The translations under genes were made by a program, and so were the position numbers. 64,000 nt of DNA, from NCBI RefSeq assembly GCF_900119315.1, contig NZ_LT827010.1, forward strand, positions 1,130,501 through 1,194,500, read 5' to 3'. How positions within the stretch are numbered: the stretch's first letter is position 1; every line of letters begins with the position of its first letter. A model generated the notes under the pieces. It worked only from the letters and a program-made list of their open reading frames with translations, ran no database searches and was not told the DNA's origin. The DNA is from Actinoplanes sp. SE50/110 (lineage in GTDB: Bacteria; Actinomycetota; Actinomycetes; Mycobacteriales; Micromonosporaceae). Shown one piece after another: positions 17,529 through 26,488 of this stretch.

Positions 17529-18734
17529 TCACGCCTTGCCGATGCCAGGTCCGAGCACGTCGGTGAGGCCATCGCGCAGGGCAGTGAGGGCGTCTTCCGG
17601 GCGGTTCCGGCGGTCGAGGAGATCGGCGAGAGCGAGGATCGTCGTGGCCAGTTCGCGGCGGGGGCCCCGGGTGCGGTAGCCGTCGGCGGCGACGCGCAGG
17701 TGGTGCTCGGCCGCCTCGTGGTCGCCCACTTCCTCGGCGAGTCGGGCGCGCAGCCGGTCGGCAGCCGGCAACCGCTCGGGCAGCAGGTCGTGAGCCTGGT
17801 CGCGCAGCCCCAGGTCCGCATAGACGGCGGCGAGCTCCACCGCCGCCTCAGCCGATACCGGACCGTCCACCGGCGAGAGGTCGCGCAGCGCGCCCGGCAG
17901 GTCGCCGGCGGTACGGCGGGCCCGGCCCCTGATCAATCGGCAGGCCGCCAGTTCCGGCGCCAGGGTCGCCTGCTGCCGAGCCTGCCCGGCCCGGTGCAGG
18001 GCGAGGTCGGCGCCGGCGAGATCGTTCGTGGACAGCAGCGTGCGGGCCACGGTGAGGTGCAGGTCGGCAAGCGAGCCCGCCTCGCGCGGCCCGGCCAGGG
18101 AGAGTGCGGCCGACGCCGAGGCCGCCGCTGCCGTCTCGTCCTCCAGGTCGGCGTGGCAGAGGGCGAGTTGCGCGTGGATCGCCACGAGGGCGGCCGGATC
18201 CGGCAGAGCCGCGAGGTCCATTTCGGTCAGTACCCGGTGCAGCAGGTGGGCGGCGTACCGCGGGTCGCCCTGGGCGCGCAGGCAGGCGGCCTGACCGGCG
18301 ACCGCGTGAGCACGGACGTGTGCCGGTTCCCCGGCGAGCAGCCGGGCGGCTGCGGCGAACTCGCGCGCGGCGTCGGCGATCTCGCCCCGTCGTAGCGCGA
18401 GCCGCCCGAGGCCGAGCCGGCATTGCGGCTCGAAAATCCCTTCAGAAGCCAATTTCCGGTACGCCGCGTCCGCCGCCCCGTCCTGCGCGTCCGCATCGGC
18501 GAGCGCCAACCGGGCGCGTACCCTATGATCCGGATCCTCGCCTGTGGTCAGCGCGCGCGGCGTGACACCCAGCCGCTCAGCGAAGTACGCGACGGCATCC
18601 GTCGACGGCGCGCGGCGGCCCGACTCCACCGAGGATACGAATGCGGCGGTGTAGCGCGGCGCCGCAAGTTCGCGCTGGCTGAACCCGCGGGCCTTCCGCA
18701 GCTCGCGCAGCCGCCCGCCGAAAGCCGCGGTCAC
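17529..18734 (-). CDS. XRE-type HTH regulator with TPR-like C-terminal region
   Basis: This 401-residue protein has an N-terminal HTH_XRE domain (RLRELRKARGFSQRELAAPR, then VSSVESGRRAPS) and about 300 residues of Ala/Leu/Arg-rich helical pairs with TPR spacing. This is the layout of actinobacterial transcription regulators that sense a ligand or peptide through the TPR part. It starts at GTG 18734, overlapping the stop of its upstream paralogue by four bases, so the two are co-translated. The two are about 30-40% alike by eye, a tandem pair from an old duplication. Targets are unknown; the nearby palindrome at 20062 is a candidate. Confidence 0.82.
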   Translation of the reverse strand: MTAAFGGRLRELRKARGFSQRELAAPRYTAAFVSSVESGRRAPSTDAVAYFAERLGVTPRALTTGEDPDHRVRARLALADADAQDGAADAAYRKLASEGIFEPQCRLGLGRLALRRGEIADAAREFAAAARLLAGEPAHVRAHAVAGQAACLRAQGDPRYAAHLLHRVLTEMDLAALPDPAALVAIHAQLALCHADLEDETAAAASASAALSLAGPREAGSLADLHLTVARTLLSTNDLAGADLALHRAGQARQQATLAPELAACRLIRGRARRTAGDLPGALRDLSPVDGPVSAEAAVELAAVYADLGLRDQAHDLLPERLPAADRLRARLAEEVGDHEAAEHHLRVAADGYRTRGPRRELATTILALADLLDRRNRPEDALTALRDGLTDVLGPGIGKA

Positions 18735-20014
18735 CGGATCGTCTCGGCTGCGCGCAGACCACGGCGGAACACCAGCGCGGCCTGCGCAGGCTCACCGCCG
18801 GCCAGCAGCACGTCGCCCAGCTCGCGGCAGGTGGTCGCCAGCTCGGCCGCGAGGCCCATGCGCGCGTAGCGGTCGGCCGCCCGCGCCAGCAGTTCCCGCG
18901 CCGCCTCCGGCCGGCCCTGACCTGCTGCGACCAGGCCGCGCACCCGGTCCGCCTCGGCCGAGCACTCCTGATGGCCGAACTCGGCGCAGACCCGCGCGGC
19001 ACCGTCGGCGAGCGCGTCGGCCTCGTCGAGCCGCCCCTGCAGGCGCCGTACCTCGGCCAGCTCCAGCGCGGCGCCCGCACTGTCCTGCCGCGCGCCGACC
19101 GAGTCGAGCACCGTGCACGCGGCGGTGAACTCGCCCGCGGCGGGTTCCAGGCTTCCGGCCCGGCGCAGCACATAGCCGTGTGCCCAGTGGCAGAGCCCGA
19201 TCTCGCGGGTCAGCCCCAGCTCGGCATAGATCCGGCCGGCCTCGGTGAACATGCGCTGCGCGCCGGGCAGCTCGGCCGCCGTACGCCGTGCCTGGCCCGC
19301 CGTGACGAGGAACTGGGCGACCCATTCCGTAGTGCGCACCCGTGGCAGCAGCGCCCGCGACTCGTCTTCCAAGTTGCGGGCCCGTTCACGCCAGTCCAAC
19401 TCGATGTAGGCGTAGATCAGCGCGGTGCCCAGCCGCACCAGCGCGTCCGCCGGGGACTGTGGCGATTCCTGCAGCACGGCCAAGTGTTTCTCCAGTACGT
19501 CGACCGCGCCCGAGGTGTCACCCCCGGCGAACCGGCAATAGGCCCATCGGGCGATGGCGGCGGCGCGCGGCTCGACCGGGCCGGGACAGTCGAGGGCCGG
19601 TGCGAACGCGTCCTCGGCGGCGGACAGCTCCCCGCTCTGCAGCGCGGCCTCGCCCCGCCAGTACGCGGCCCAGGCTGCGGGCGCCGGCAACGCGTACCGG
19701 ACGGCGTCGGCCCGGACCTGGTCGAACGCGGCCACCGCGGCGTCGATGCGCCCCTGCGACAGGTCACGGCGGGCGGCCGTCAATCGGGCGGCGAGGTCCT
19801 CGGCCGTGCCCGGGGGACGCCCGTGGCGAAGCTCGTCGGCGTCGACGCCGAGGCGGCTCGCGGCATACCCGATGAACGACGGACTAGGCTGGCGCGTCCC
19901 GGACTCGACGGCCGCGAGCAGCGCGCGGCTGAAGCGCGGCTCGGCGAGCTCGCGCTGGGTCAGGCCGCGCTCGGTGCGCAGGCGCCGGATGCGCTCGCCG
20001 ACGCTGCTCTGCAT
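18731..20014 (-). CDS. XRE-type HTH regulator with TPR-like C-terminal region, paralogue
   Basis: A 427-residue regulator with the HTH_XRE domain at residues 7-60 (RIRRLRTERGLTQRELAEPR, then LLAAVESGTRQPS) and a long helical repeat region with TPR-like A-x(3)-Y-A-x-x-G-L units. It is first in a two-gene operon with 17529-18734. It is divergent from the sigma factor gene at 20196, with a 20-bp palindrome between them. That position suggests it controls itself, the sigma factor, or both. A stand-alone sensor linked to the sigma pair is my inference from layout only. Confidence 0.82.
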   Translation of the reverse strand: MQSSVGERIRRLRTERGLTQRELAEPRFSRALLAAVESGTRQPSPSFIGYAASRLGVDADELRHGRPPGTAEDLAARLTAARRDLSQGRIDAAVAAFDQVRADAVRYALPAPAAWAAYWRGEAALQSGELSAAEDAFAPALDCPGPVEPRAAAIARWAYCRFAGGDTSGAVDVLEKHLAVLQESPQSPADALVRLGTALIYAYIELDWRERARNLEDESRALLPRVRTTEWVAQFLVTAGQARRTAAELPGAQRMFTEAGRIYAELGLTREIGLCHWAHGYVLRRAGSLEPAAGEFTAACTVLDSVGARQDSAGAALELAEVRRLQGRLDEADALADGAARVCAEFGHQECSAEADRVRGLVAAGQGRPEAARELLARAADRYARMGLAAELATTCRELGDVLLAGGEPAQAALVFRRGLRAAETIR

Positions 20015-20061
20015 GGCACCAACCTAACGTGCCGGCCGCTGACCCACACGTCCCCGGGAAT

Positions 20062-20081
20062 CCGGTCCAGGCCTGGACCGG
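20062..20081. promoter_or_regulatory. Perfect 20-bp palindrome in divergent promoter region
   Basis: CCGGTCCAGGCCTGGACCGG is its own complement over all 20 bases. It lies between the divergent starts of the XRE/TPR gene (20014) and the sigma factor gene (20196), where an operator would act on both promoters. Confidence 0.6.
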
Positions 20082-20195
20082 AGCGGTAAGGCCGGCCCTG
20101 TCGCCGAGCCCGGGAGAAATCCGCCGGGGACGAGTAACCGGGTGGCGGGGTGCGGTGTGTATTCAAGTGTGCGGGCACCGACGGAAGCGGGAACC

Positions 20196-20714
20196 ATGGC
20201 GGGCGACGACAGCGCCGACTTCGACACCTTCTACGCGGCTACGGTCCGGCGGGTGCTCCTCTACGCCTACGCCAGCTGCGGTGATCGGGCCGAGGCGCAG
20301 GACGTCGCCCATGAGGCTTTCGCGCGGGCCTGGCAGCACTGGTCGCGGGTGTCGCGGTATGACGACCCGGAGGGCTGGGTGCGCGTCGTCGCCTCGCGCC
20401 TGCTGATCAACCGGTGGCGGGGGCTGCGGCGGTGGGTGGCCGCCCGGGCCCGACTCGGCCCGCCCGACGACGTCGCCGGCGGACCGTCGCCGGATCGGGT
20501 GGCGGTGGCCGCCGCGCTGCAGCGGTTGCCGAAGGCGCAGCGGGAGGTCGTCACCCTCTACTACCTACTGGACATGCCGGTGCGGGACATCGCCGAGAGC
20601 CTCGGCGTTCCGGAGGGGACGGTCAAGGTGCGGCTCTCCCGCGCCCGTGCCGCCCTGGCCCAGCTGCTCGGCGACAACGATCAGGAGATCAGCGATGTCA
20701 CGTCCCGTTCCTGA
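20196..20714 (+). CDS. SigE-family ECF RNA polymerase sigma factor
   Basis: A 172-residue ECF sigma factor from the ATG at 20196; a longer frame from 20142 adds an unrelated leader. Sigma region 2 is at residues about 8-75 (FDTFYAATVRRVLLYAYASC, then QDVAHEAFARAWQHW). Region 4 at 110-160 has LPKAQREVVTLYYLLDMPVR followed by DIAESLGVPEGTVKVRLSRA. The type is the SigE-like group common in Micromonosporaceae and Streptomyces. Its end overlaps the start of a membrane-anchored partner by 20 bases, as is usual for sigma/anti-sigma pairs. It is divergent from the XRE/TPR operon. Confidence 0.88.
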   Translation: MAGDDSADFDTFYAATVRRVLLYAYASCGDRAEAQDVAHEAFARAWQHWSRVSRYDDPEGWVRVVASRLLINRWRGLRRWVAARARLGPPDDVAGGPSPDRVAVAAALQRLPKAQREVVTLYYLLDMPVRDIAESLGVPEGTVKVRLSRARAALAQLLGDNDQEISDVTSRS

Positions 20715-21336
20715 CCGACTGCGTGAGCTTGCGGCCGAGGTCGGTGACCTGCCGGTGCCGCCGGCCGCCGAGGTTCGCGCCCGCGGCCGGCAGCGGTCGC
20801 GGCGCCGGCTGGCCGTGGTGACCGCGGCCGGCTTGGCGCTGGTGGCCACGGCCGGTGTCACCGTCATCTGGCCGCGGCGGCCCGCGCCGGTCGATGACCT
20901 GGTGGCCGGCGGTCCGCCGCCCAGTGCCGCCGCGCTGCACTGCTCCCTCGCCCTGCCGGACGATCCCGTCGAGGTACGGATCCGGGTGCTGGACGGCGGC
21001 GCGTCCACCGCGCTGATCGACGCGACCGCCGCCCACCTGCGGGAGCGTCGTTTCACCGTGCTGAACGGCGCCACCGGATCCCCCCTGGAGGGCGCCGCCT
21101 CGGTGAGCTACGGCCCGGCCGGGATCGGCTCGGCCGCCCTGGTCCGGGCCTATCTGCAGGACGGTGCGACGATGCTGTTCGACCCCGGCATCCGGGACGA
21201 CATCATCGCGGTGACCCTCGGCCCGGCCTTCACCCGGCTCGCCACCCCCACCGAGGCCAACCGGAACCTCGTCGCGGTCGGCGAGCCGACCGCCCCACCG
21301 CAGTGTGCGACCGTGGGGGCGCCCGCGAAGCGCTGA
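20695..21336 (+). CDS. Single-pass membrane protein with LytR_C-like extracellular domain, partner of the sigma factor
   Basis: A 213-residue protein from the ATG at 20695. A 45-residue Arg-rich cytoplasmic start (PAAEVRARGRQRSRRRL) precedes one membrane helix (AVVTAAGLALVATAGVTVIW). The outer domain resembles LytR_C/VanS-associated folds (VRIRVLDGGAS, RRFTVLNGATG, AALVRAYLQDGATMLFDPG). Anti-sigma factors of SigE-type sigmas often share this plan, though no zinc-binding HxxxCxxC is present. Overlap with the sigma gene supports joint control. Whether it restrains the sigma factor is inferred. A hairpin at 21418-21452 should end the transcript. Confidence 0.65.
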   Translation: MSRPVPDRLRELAAEVGDLPVPPAAEVRARGRQRSRRRLAVVTAAGLALVATAGVTVIWPRRPAPVDDLVAGGPPPSAAALHCSLALPDDPVEVRIRVLDGGASTALIDATAAHLRERRFTVLNGATGSPLEGAASVSYGPAGIGSAALVRAYLQDGATMLFDPGIRDDIIAVTLGPAFTRLATPTEANRNLVAVGEPTAPPQCATVGAPAKR

Positions 21337-21417
21337 CCGGCTCGGAAGCCGACGGCGGCCGGGCCGCACGCAGAGCGGGACAACCCGCTCGGTGTGCTGA
21401 CCTTCCGATGACGTCGA

Positions 21418-21452
21418 CGGCCCCCGGCTCGCTGTGTGCGAGGCGGGGGCCG
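21418..21452. terminator. 15-bp hairpin ending the sigma operon
   Basis: CGGCCCCCGGCTCGC (21418-21432) pairs with 21438-21452 with one mismatch around TGTGT. The 200 bases after it, up to the pntA start, show lower GC and should hold the pntA promoter; no coding sequence is visible there. Confidence 0.72.
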
Positions 21453-21655
21453 TTGACATGCGCGCTCACCTTGTGGTCACTGTGAGTGATGTGATGAGTT
21501 GTAGTGTGACAGCGGTCATGTCGAAACGTTAAGCTACCCACGAGTAACAAGCTCATCCCTTGAACGCGTTCATGGTCGGCATCCGTGAAGACACCCACAT
21601 TCACGTTTCCGCCGTAGGTCCGGCAACGTCGCTAGAACTGCTGGGGAGTCGATTT

Positions 21656-23173
21656 ATGATCATTGGTGTTCTGGGGGAGTCCAGCCCCGGCGAGAAGCGG
21701 GTCGCGGCGACCCCCGCGACCGTCGCCCAGCTGCTCAAACTCGGTTATGAAGTGGTGGTCGAGCCGGGTGCCGGCCGTCGCGCGTCGTTCGCCGACGAGG
21801 CGTACGCGGAGGCCGGGGCGACCGTCGGCGACCCGTACGCCGCGGATGTCGTCTTCACCATCAACGCGCCGGAACCGGCGCGGCTGGACCGGCTCAAGCC
21901 GGGTGCCACGCTGGTCGGGGTGTTCAGCCCGCGGCTGAACGAGGCCTTGGTCGCCGAGTTCGCCGGCCGGCCGATCACCGTGCTGTCGATGGACGCGGTG
22001 CCGCGCATCTCGCGGGCGCAGTCGCTGGACGTGCTCTCCTCGATGGCGAACATCGCCGGCTATCGGGCCGTGGTGGAGGCCGCGCACGCGTTCGGCCGGT
22101 TCTTCACCGGGCAGGTGACCGCGGCGGGCAAGGTGCCGCCGGCGAAGGTGCTGGTCGCCGGGGTCGGCGTGGCCGGCCTGGCGGCGATCGGCGCGGCCGG
22201 CAGCCTGGGGGCGATCGTCCGGGCGACCGACCCGCGGCCCGAGGTCGCCGACCAGGTCAAGTCGCTGGGCGGGGAGTACCTCGCGGTCCAGGCGGCGGAC
22301 GTCGAGGTCTCGTCGACCGGGTACGCCAAAGAGATGTCGGACGACTACAACGAGCGGGCGGCCCGGTTGTACGCCGAGCAGTGCGCCGAGGTGGACATCG
22401 TCATCACCACCGCGCTGATCCCGGGGCGACCCGCCCCGCGCCTGATCACCGAGCGCATGGTGGCCAGCATGAAGCCGGGCAGCGTGATCGTCGACATGGC
22501 GGCCGCCAACGGCGGGAACGTCGAGGGCACGGTGGCCGGCGAGGTCGTCACCACCGCCAACGGCGTGACCATCATCGGATACACCGACCTGGCCGGCCGG
22601 CTGCCCGCGCAGGCGTCCCAGCTGTACGGCACCAACCTGGTGAACCTGATGAAGCTGATGACCCCGGAACGGGACGGCCACCTGGTCCTGGACTTCGAGG
22701 ACGTCGTCCAGCGATCGATCACCGTCGTACGGCAAGGGGAATTGACCTGGCCGCCACCGGCCGTGTCGGTCTCGGCCGCGCCGGCCCCGGAGACGAAGGA
22801 GGTGGCGGCGCCGAAGGCGGCGACCGCGACCAGGAATCGGACGCTGCCCCTGGCCGGCGTCGGCGCAGCCGCGCTGTTCCTGCTGACGGCCCTGGCGCCG
22901 ACGACGTTGCGCGGGCATCTGACGGTCTTCGCGCTGGCCATCGTGATCGGCTACTACGTCATCGGGCACGTGCACCACGCGCTGCACACCCCGCTGATGT
23001 CGGTCACCAACGCGATCTCCGGGATCATCGTGGTCGGCGCGCTGCTGCAGCTCGGACACGGCGGCGCCGTGGTCACCGTGCTGTCGTTCGCGGCGATCCT
23101 GCTGGCCAGCATCAACGTCTTCGGTGGCTTCGCGGTGACCCGCCGCATGCTCGCCATGTTCACCAGGAGCTGA
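21656..23173 (+). CDS. pntA: NAD(P) transhydrogenase, alpha subunit with fused membrane part
   Basis: 505 residues from the ATG at 21656, which has CTGGGGAG 8 bases before it. The N-terminal AlaDH/PNT domain opens with [19 protein letters not shown]; the NAD-binding fold has [19 protein letters not shown]. RxDARxxxE-like residues are seen as ATDPRPEV. The C-terminal 110 residues have four membrane segments (for example [19 protein letters not shown] and [17 protein letters not shown]), so the alpha-1 and alpha-2 parts are one chain as in E. coli PntA. With PntB it uses the proton gradient to make NADPH from NADH. The next gene begins 5 bases on. Confidence 0.94.
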   Translation: MIIGVLGESSPGEKRVAATPATVAQLLKLGYEVVVEPGAGRRASFADEAYAEAGATVGDPYAADVVFTINAPEPARLDRLKPGATLVGVFSPRLNEALVAEFAGRPITVLSMDAVPRISRAQSLDVLSSMANIAGYRAVVEAAHAFGRFFTGQVTAAGKVPPAKVLVAGVGVAGLAAIGAAGSLGAIVRATDPRPEVADQVKSLGGEYLAVQAADVEVSSTGYAKEMSDDYNERAARLYAEQCAEVDIVITTALIPGRPAPRLITERMVASMKPGSVIVDMAAANGGNVEGTVAGEVVTTANGVTIIGYTDLAGRLPAQASQLYGTNLVNLMKLMTPERDGHLVLDFEDVVQRSITVVRQGELTWPPPAVSVSAAPAPETKEVAAPKAATATRNRTLPLAGVGAAALFLLTALAPTTLRGHLTVFALAIVIGYYVIGHVHHALHTPLMSVTNAISGIIVVGALLQLGHGGAVVTVLSFAAILLASINVFGGFAVTRRMLAMFTRS

Positions 23174-23177
23174 CCCG

Positions 23178-24596
23178 ATGACTCTCGCAACGTCCGCCCA
23201 GGCCGCGTACCTCGTCGCCGCCCTGCTGTTCATCCTGGCTCTGGCCGGCCTGTCCCGGCACGAGAGCGCCAAGCGCGGCAACGCCTTCGGCGTCGCCGGC
23301 ATGGCACTCGCGCTGGTCGCCACGATCGCTCTGGCTGTCGAAGGCGATCTGAGCGGTACGGGGTTGGCCCTGCTCCTGGTCGCCACCGCGATCGGTGCCG
23401 CGATCGGCCTGTACCGCGCCGCCAAGGTCGAGATGACCGGGATGCCGGAGCTGATCGCCCTGCTGCACAGCTTCGTCGGCCTGGCCGCGGTGCTCGTCGG
23501 CTGGAACGGTTATCTGCACGTCGAAGGAGACCCGGACGGCGGCGAGTCGGCTGCACTCTCCGCCCAGGGCCTGCTCGGCATCCACCACGCCGAGGTGTTC
23601 ATCGGCGTCTTCATCGGCGCGGTCACCTTCACCGGCTCGATCGTCGCGTTCCTCAAACTGTCCGCGCGGATCAACTCGCGCCCGCTGGTGCTGCCCGGCA
23701 AGAACCTGCTGAACGTCGGCGCGCTGGTCGCCTTCGTGGCGCTCACCGTCTGGTTCGTGATCGATCCCCGGCTGTGGCTGCTGATCGCGGTCACCGCGGT
23801 CGCGCTGCTGCTCGGCTGGCACCTGGTGGCCTCGATCGGCGGCGGTGACATGCCGGTCGTCGTTTCCATGCTGAACAGCTACTCCGGCTGGGCGGCGGCG
23901 GCCAGCGGCTTCCTGCTCTCCAACGACCTGCTGATCGTCACCGGGGCGCTGGTCGGATCGTCCGGCGCCTATCTGTCGTACATCATGTGCAAGGCCATGA
24001 ACCGCTCCTTCTTCTCGGTGATCGCCGGCGGTTTCGGCATCGAGGCCGGCCCGTCCGGCGACGTCGACTACGGCGAGCACCGGGAGATCCAGGCCGACGC
24101 GGTCGCCAAGATGCTGACCAGCGCCGAATCGGTGATCATCACGCCGGGGTACGGCATGGCGGTGGCCCAGGCGCAGTACGGCGTGGCCGAGTTGACCCGC
24201 AAGCTGCGGGAGAAGGGTGTCGACGTCAAGTTCGGCATCCACCCGGTCGCCGGTCGCCTGCCCGGGCATATGAACGTGCTGCTCGCCGAGGCGAAGGTGC
24301 CCTATGACGTCGTGCTGGAGATGGATGAGATCAACGACGATTTCGCCCGTACGTCGGTGGTCCTGGTCATCGGCGCCAACGACACCGTGAATCCGGCGGC
24401 GACCGAGGACCCGTCCAGCCCGATCGCCGGCATGCCGGTCCTGAAGGTGTGGGAGGCCGCCGAAGTGATCATCTTCAAGCGGTCGATGGCGTCCGGTTAC
24501 GCCGGCGTGCAGAACCCGCTCTTCTTCCGGGAGAACAGCGCGATGCTCTTCGGTGACGCCAAGGACCGGGTCAACGACATCCTGAAAGCTTTCTGA
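23178..24596 (+). CDS. pntB: NAD(P) transhydrogenase, beta subunit
   Basis: A 472-residue membrane subunit, full length. The N-terminal half has about nine hydrophobic segments and the conserved [20 protein letters not shown] and [20 protein letters not shown] signatures. The C-terminal NADP(H) domain has [40 protein letters not shown] and [10 protein letters not shown], all hallmarks of PntB. AGGAG precedes the ATG. It forms the proton channel and NADP site with PntA and is in one operon with it. A terminator follows at 24613. Confidence 0.95.
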   Translation: MTLATSAQAAYLVAALLFILALAGLSRHESAKRGNAFGVAGMALALVATIALAVEGDLSGTGLALLLVATAIGAAIGLYRAAKVEMTGMPELIALLHSFVGLAAVLVGWNGYLHVEGDPDGGESAALSAQGLLGIHHAEVFIGVFIGAVTFTGSIVAFLKLSARINSRPLVLPGKNLLNVGALVAFVALTVWFVIDPRLWLLIAVTAVALLLGWHLVASIGGGDMPVVVSMLNSYSGWAAAASGFLLSNDLLIVTGALVGSSGAYLSYIMCKAMNRSFFSVIAGGFGIEAGPSGDVDYGEHREIQADAVAKMLTSAESVIITPGYGMAVAQAQYGVAELTRKLREKGVDVKFGIHPVAGRLPGHMNVLLAEAKVPYDVVLEMDEINDDFARTSVVLVIGANDTVNPAATEDPSSPIAGMPVLKVWEAAEVIIFKRSMASGYAGVQNPLFFRENSAMLFGDAKDRVNDILKAF

Positions 24597-24612
24597 CGTC
24601 CAAGTTCGTTAC

Positions 24613-24642
24613 GAACCCGCTGCCTGTTCGGGCAGCGGGCTC
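24613..24642. terminator. pntAB terminator hairpin
   Basis: A 12-bp stem with one mismatch (24613-24624 with 24631-24642) around TGTTCG, 17 bases past the pntB stop. Confidence 0.75.
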
Positions 24643-24667
24643 GTCCCCGCTCTGACATCATCGCGGC

Positions 24668-25075
24668 GTGGTTCGCCTCTACTCCCTGTTCGGGCTGATC
24701 GACCTCGTGCTGATCGTAGTCGCCCTGATCGACTGTCTCTCGGTCGACGAATACGCCGTCCGCGCCCTGCCACGCGGCCTCTGGGTCCTCCTGATCCTGC
24801 TGTTCTCCCCGATCGGCCCGATCGCCTGGTTCGTCGCCGGCCGCCCGGCCCGCCCGATCCACCTCAGCAACGGCACGGTGTGGCGCCCCGGCGCCGGCTT
24901 CCCGGAGAACGAACGCCCCACCCGCCGTGCCCCGGCCGCCCCGGACGACGACCCGGAGTTCCTCCGCGGCCTGGCCGCCTCCCGCCGCGAGGACGAAAAC
25001 CTGATGCGCCGGTGGGAGGCGGACCTCCGCCGCCGCGAGGAGGAACTCCGCCGCCGCGAATCCGGCGAAGCCTGA
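24668..25075 (+). CDS. PLDc_N-domain small membrane protein
   Basis: This 135-residue protein starts at GTG 24668. Two membrane helices (LFGLIDLVLIVVALIDCLSV and GLWVLLILLFSPIGPIAWFV) form the PLDc_N module found at the N-terminus of cardiolipin synthases and in stand-alone actinobacterial proteins. The conserved PxGPIAWF and GR-x-x-R pattern is visible. A Pro/Glu-rich cytoplasmic tail ends in a charged helix (RREDENLMRRWEADLRRREE). No HKD catalytic motif is present, so it is not an enzyme by itself. The gene is monocistronic and converges on DUF6882. Confidence 0.78.
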   Translation: MVRLYSLFGLIDLVLIVVALIDCLSVDEYAVRALPRGLWVLLILLFSPIGPIAWFVAGRPARPIHLSNGTVWRPGAGFPENERPTRRAPAAPDDDPEFLRGLAASRREDENLMRRWEADLRRREEELRRRESGEA

Positions 25076-25107
25076 CCCGTCCCGCGCCGGCCGCCGGCCC
25101 TTCCCGC

Positions 25108-25584
25108 TCAGACCGGCCGCAGACCGTGGATGGCGAAGTGCAGGTCGATCTCGTCGCCCGGCTGGAACCACAGTCCCTCGGCATCGAGCACATCCGCGGC
25201 GACCGTCTTGGCTTGCGCCACCGGCTTCTGCTCCGCGTGGAAGCCGGGCCGGACCAGCAGGGGGAAGCCATGTCGCTCCCCGAAGTCGCGCACGCCGGCG
25301 ATGTCGCCGAGCACCGCCTGCGGCAGAGAATCGTTGGCCCACGACCACAGCCAGGTCTGCTGGGCGTGATCGACGCTGCCGATCACCGTGATCCGCCCAT
25401 GCAGGAACTCCCGGCCTCCGCGGGAGAACACGATGCGGGCGTCGTCCATCGACCACTAATACTGCACATCGCCCTGGACCCCGTGTCCGGTGACCATCGC
25501 GGCCTGCCGCTGCCTGACTCGATCGAGAGCCTCCAGCGCGAAGGCCTCCCACCGCTCATGATCGGGTCCCGGTTGGTGGCCCAT
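25108..25584 (-). pseudogene. DUF6882-family protein with in-frame TAG at codon 43
   Basis: From the ATG at 25584 the frame reads EAFALEALDRVRQRQAAM, then VQY, TAG (25456-25458), and continues WSMDDARIVFSRGGREF to the stop at 25108 without an indel. The C-terminal part shows the DUF6882 hallmarks: (I/L)GS, TWLWSWANDSLP, and a helix followed by FHAEQKPV. The family normally has an N-terminal helix like the one before the TAG, so the stop breaks a once intact gene by a single base change. A shorter product from the ATG at 25449 (113 residues) could still be made. The function of the family is unknown. Confidence 0.68.
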
Positions 25585-25618
25585 CCGGCCCGACCCCTTC
25601 CGCGCTATGGCAAAAGAA

Positions 25619-25644
25619 AACGCCCGGACCGAAGTCCGGGCGTT
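25619..25644 (-). terminator. tRNA-Ala terminator
   Basis: An 11-bp perfect stem (AACGCCCGGAC with 25634-25644) around CGAA, followed on the minus strand by TTTTCTTTTG. It lies 9 bases past the end of the tRNA. Confidence 0.88.
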
Positions 25645-25652
25645 TACAAGGG

Positions 25653-25725
25653 TGGAGCTGAGGGGACTCGAACCCCTGACCCCCACACTGCCAGTGTGGT
25701 GCGCTACCAGCTGCGCCACAGCCCC
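25653..25725 (-). tRNA. tRNA-Ala (anticodon GGC)
   Basis: A 73-base cloverleaf on the minus strand: acceptor GGGGCTG pairing with CAGCTCC, D arm GCGCAGCTGGTAGCGC, anticodon arm CCACA-CTGGCAG-TGTGG with anticodon GGC, T arm with GGTTCGAGTCC, discriminator A. CCA is not encoded. A rho-independent terminator follows. Confidence 0.95.
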
Positions 25726-25814
25726 TTGCACTGCTTCCTGCCGTGTCCCCGGCGTTTCCCCCGGGCACGCTGGAAATACTACACACCCCGCCGCGGGCCT
25801 TCGCAGCACCCCCT

Positions 25815-26372
25815 TCAGTTCAGCGAGACGTCCGGGGGGAAGTGCGCGACAGCTGCCAGGATGTCGCCCTGGCGGCGCAGGACCATGGCCCACAGGTCGT
25901 CGGGGCGTTCGACGAACGGGTCGCCGGGGAGGGCGTCGAAGACGAACCAGGAGCCGGCGGTGATCTCCTCCTCCAGTTGGCCGGCGGACCAGCCGGAGTA
26001 GCCGGCGAAGACGCGGATGCCGGCCACGTTCTCCTTGAGGTGTTCCGGGTCGGCGGAGAGGTCCAGGGTGCCGAGGGCGCCGGCGACCGGGTGGAAGCCG
26101 GTCAGGCGCTTTTTCACCTCGGGGCGGGTGCGGGCCAGGCAGATGGCCGACTCGGGTTGGACCGGGCCGCCCTCGAAGAGGACGGCGGGGTCGCCGGCCA
26201 GCTCCCCCCAGTTGCCGAGGACCTCGGCGACGGGGACCTCGGTGGCCCGGTTGAGGACGACGCCGAGGGCACCGCCCGGCTCGTGGGCGACGAGCAGCAC
26301 GACCGTACGGTCGAAGTTGGGATCTTTGAGGGTGGGGGTGGCGACCAGGAGCTGACCGGTCATCGACTCCAT
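25815..26372 (-). CDS. YqgE/AlgH family (DUF179) protein
   Basis: 185 residues from the ATG at 26372, which has GGAGG 7 bases upstream. The family signature is complete: GQLLVATPTLKDPNFDRTVV, then HEPGGALGVVLNR, LFEGGPVQP and RVFAGYSGWSAGQLEEEI. YqgE/AlgH proteins are small cytoplasmic proteins without proven chemistry; in Pseudomonas alginate regulation was proposed. The gene is single and faces away from mtnP. Confidence 0.92.
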   Translation of the reverse strand: MESMTGQLLVATPTLKDPNFDRTVVLLVAHEPGGALGVVLNRATEVPVAEVLGNWGELAGDPAVLFEGGPVQPESAICLARTRPEVKKRLTGFHPVAGALGTLDLSADPEHLKENVAGIRVFAGYSGWSAGQLEEEITAGSWFVFDALPGDPFVERPDDLWAMVLRRQGDILAAVAHFPPDVSLN

Positions 26373-26488
26373 CGACCGGCCTCCGATCCGCTGCCCCTCA
26401 CCGAACACGGTCTGCCCGCCGCTGGTTCGACGTCAACGCCATGCCCAGCACATTAGCTTGCGATTCCGGCCATGGATAAGGTCTGCAC

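Noticed and set aside
15221..17821. An 866-codon open frame opposite the M4 protease gene
   Set aside because: Its product is Arg/Gly/Val-rich without any motif and exists because GC-rich codons leave the opposite strand open; the plus strand has clear catalytic motifs.
20695..21336. Zinc-dependent anti-sigma factor (ZAS)
   Set aside because: The HxxxCxxC motif is absent; only the single-helix layout and gene position suggest an anti-sigma role.
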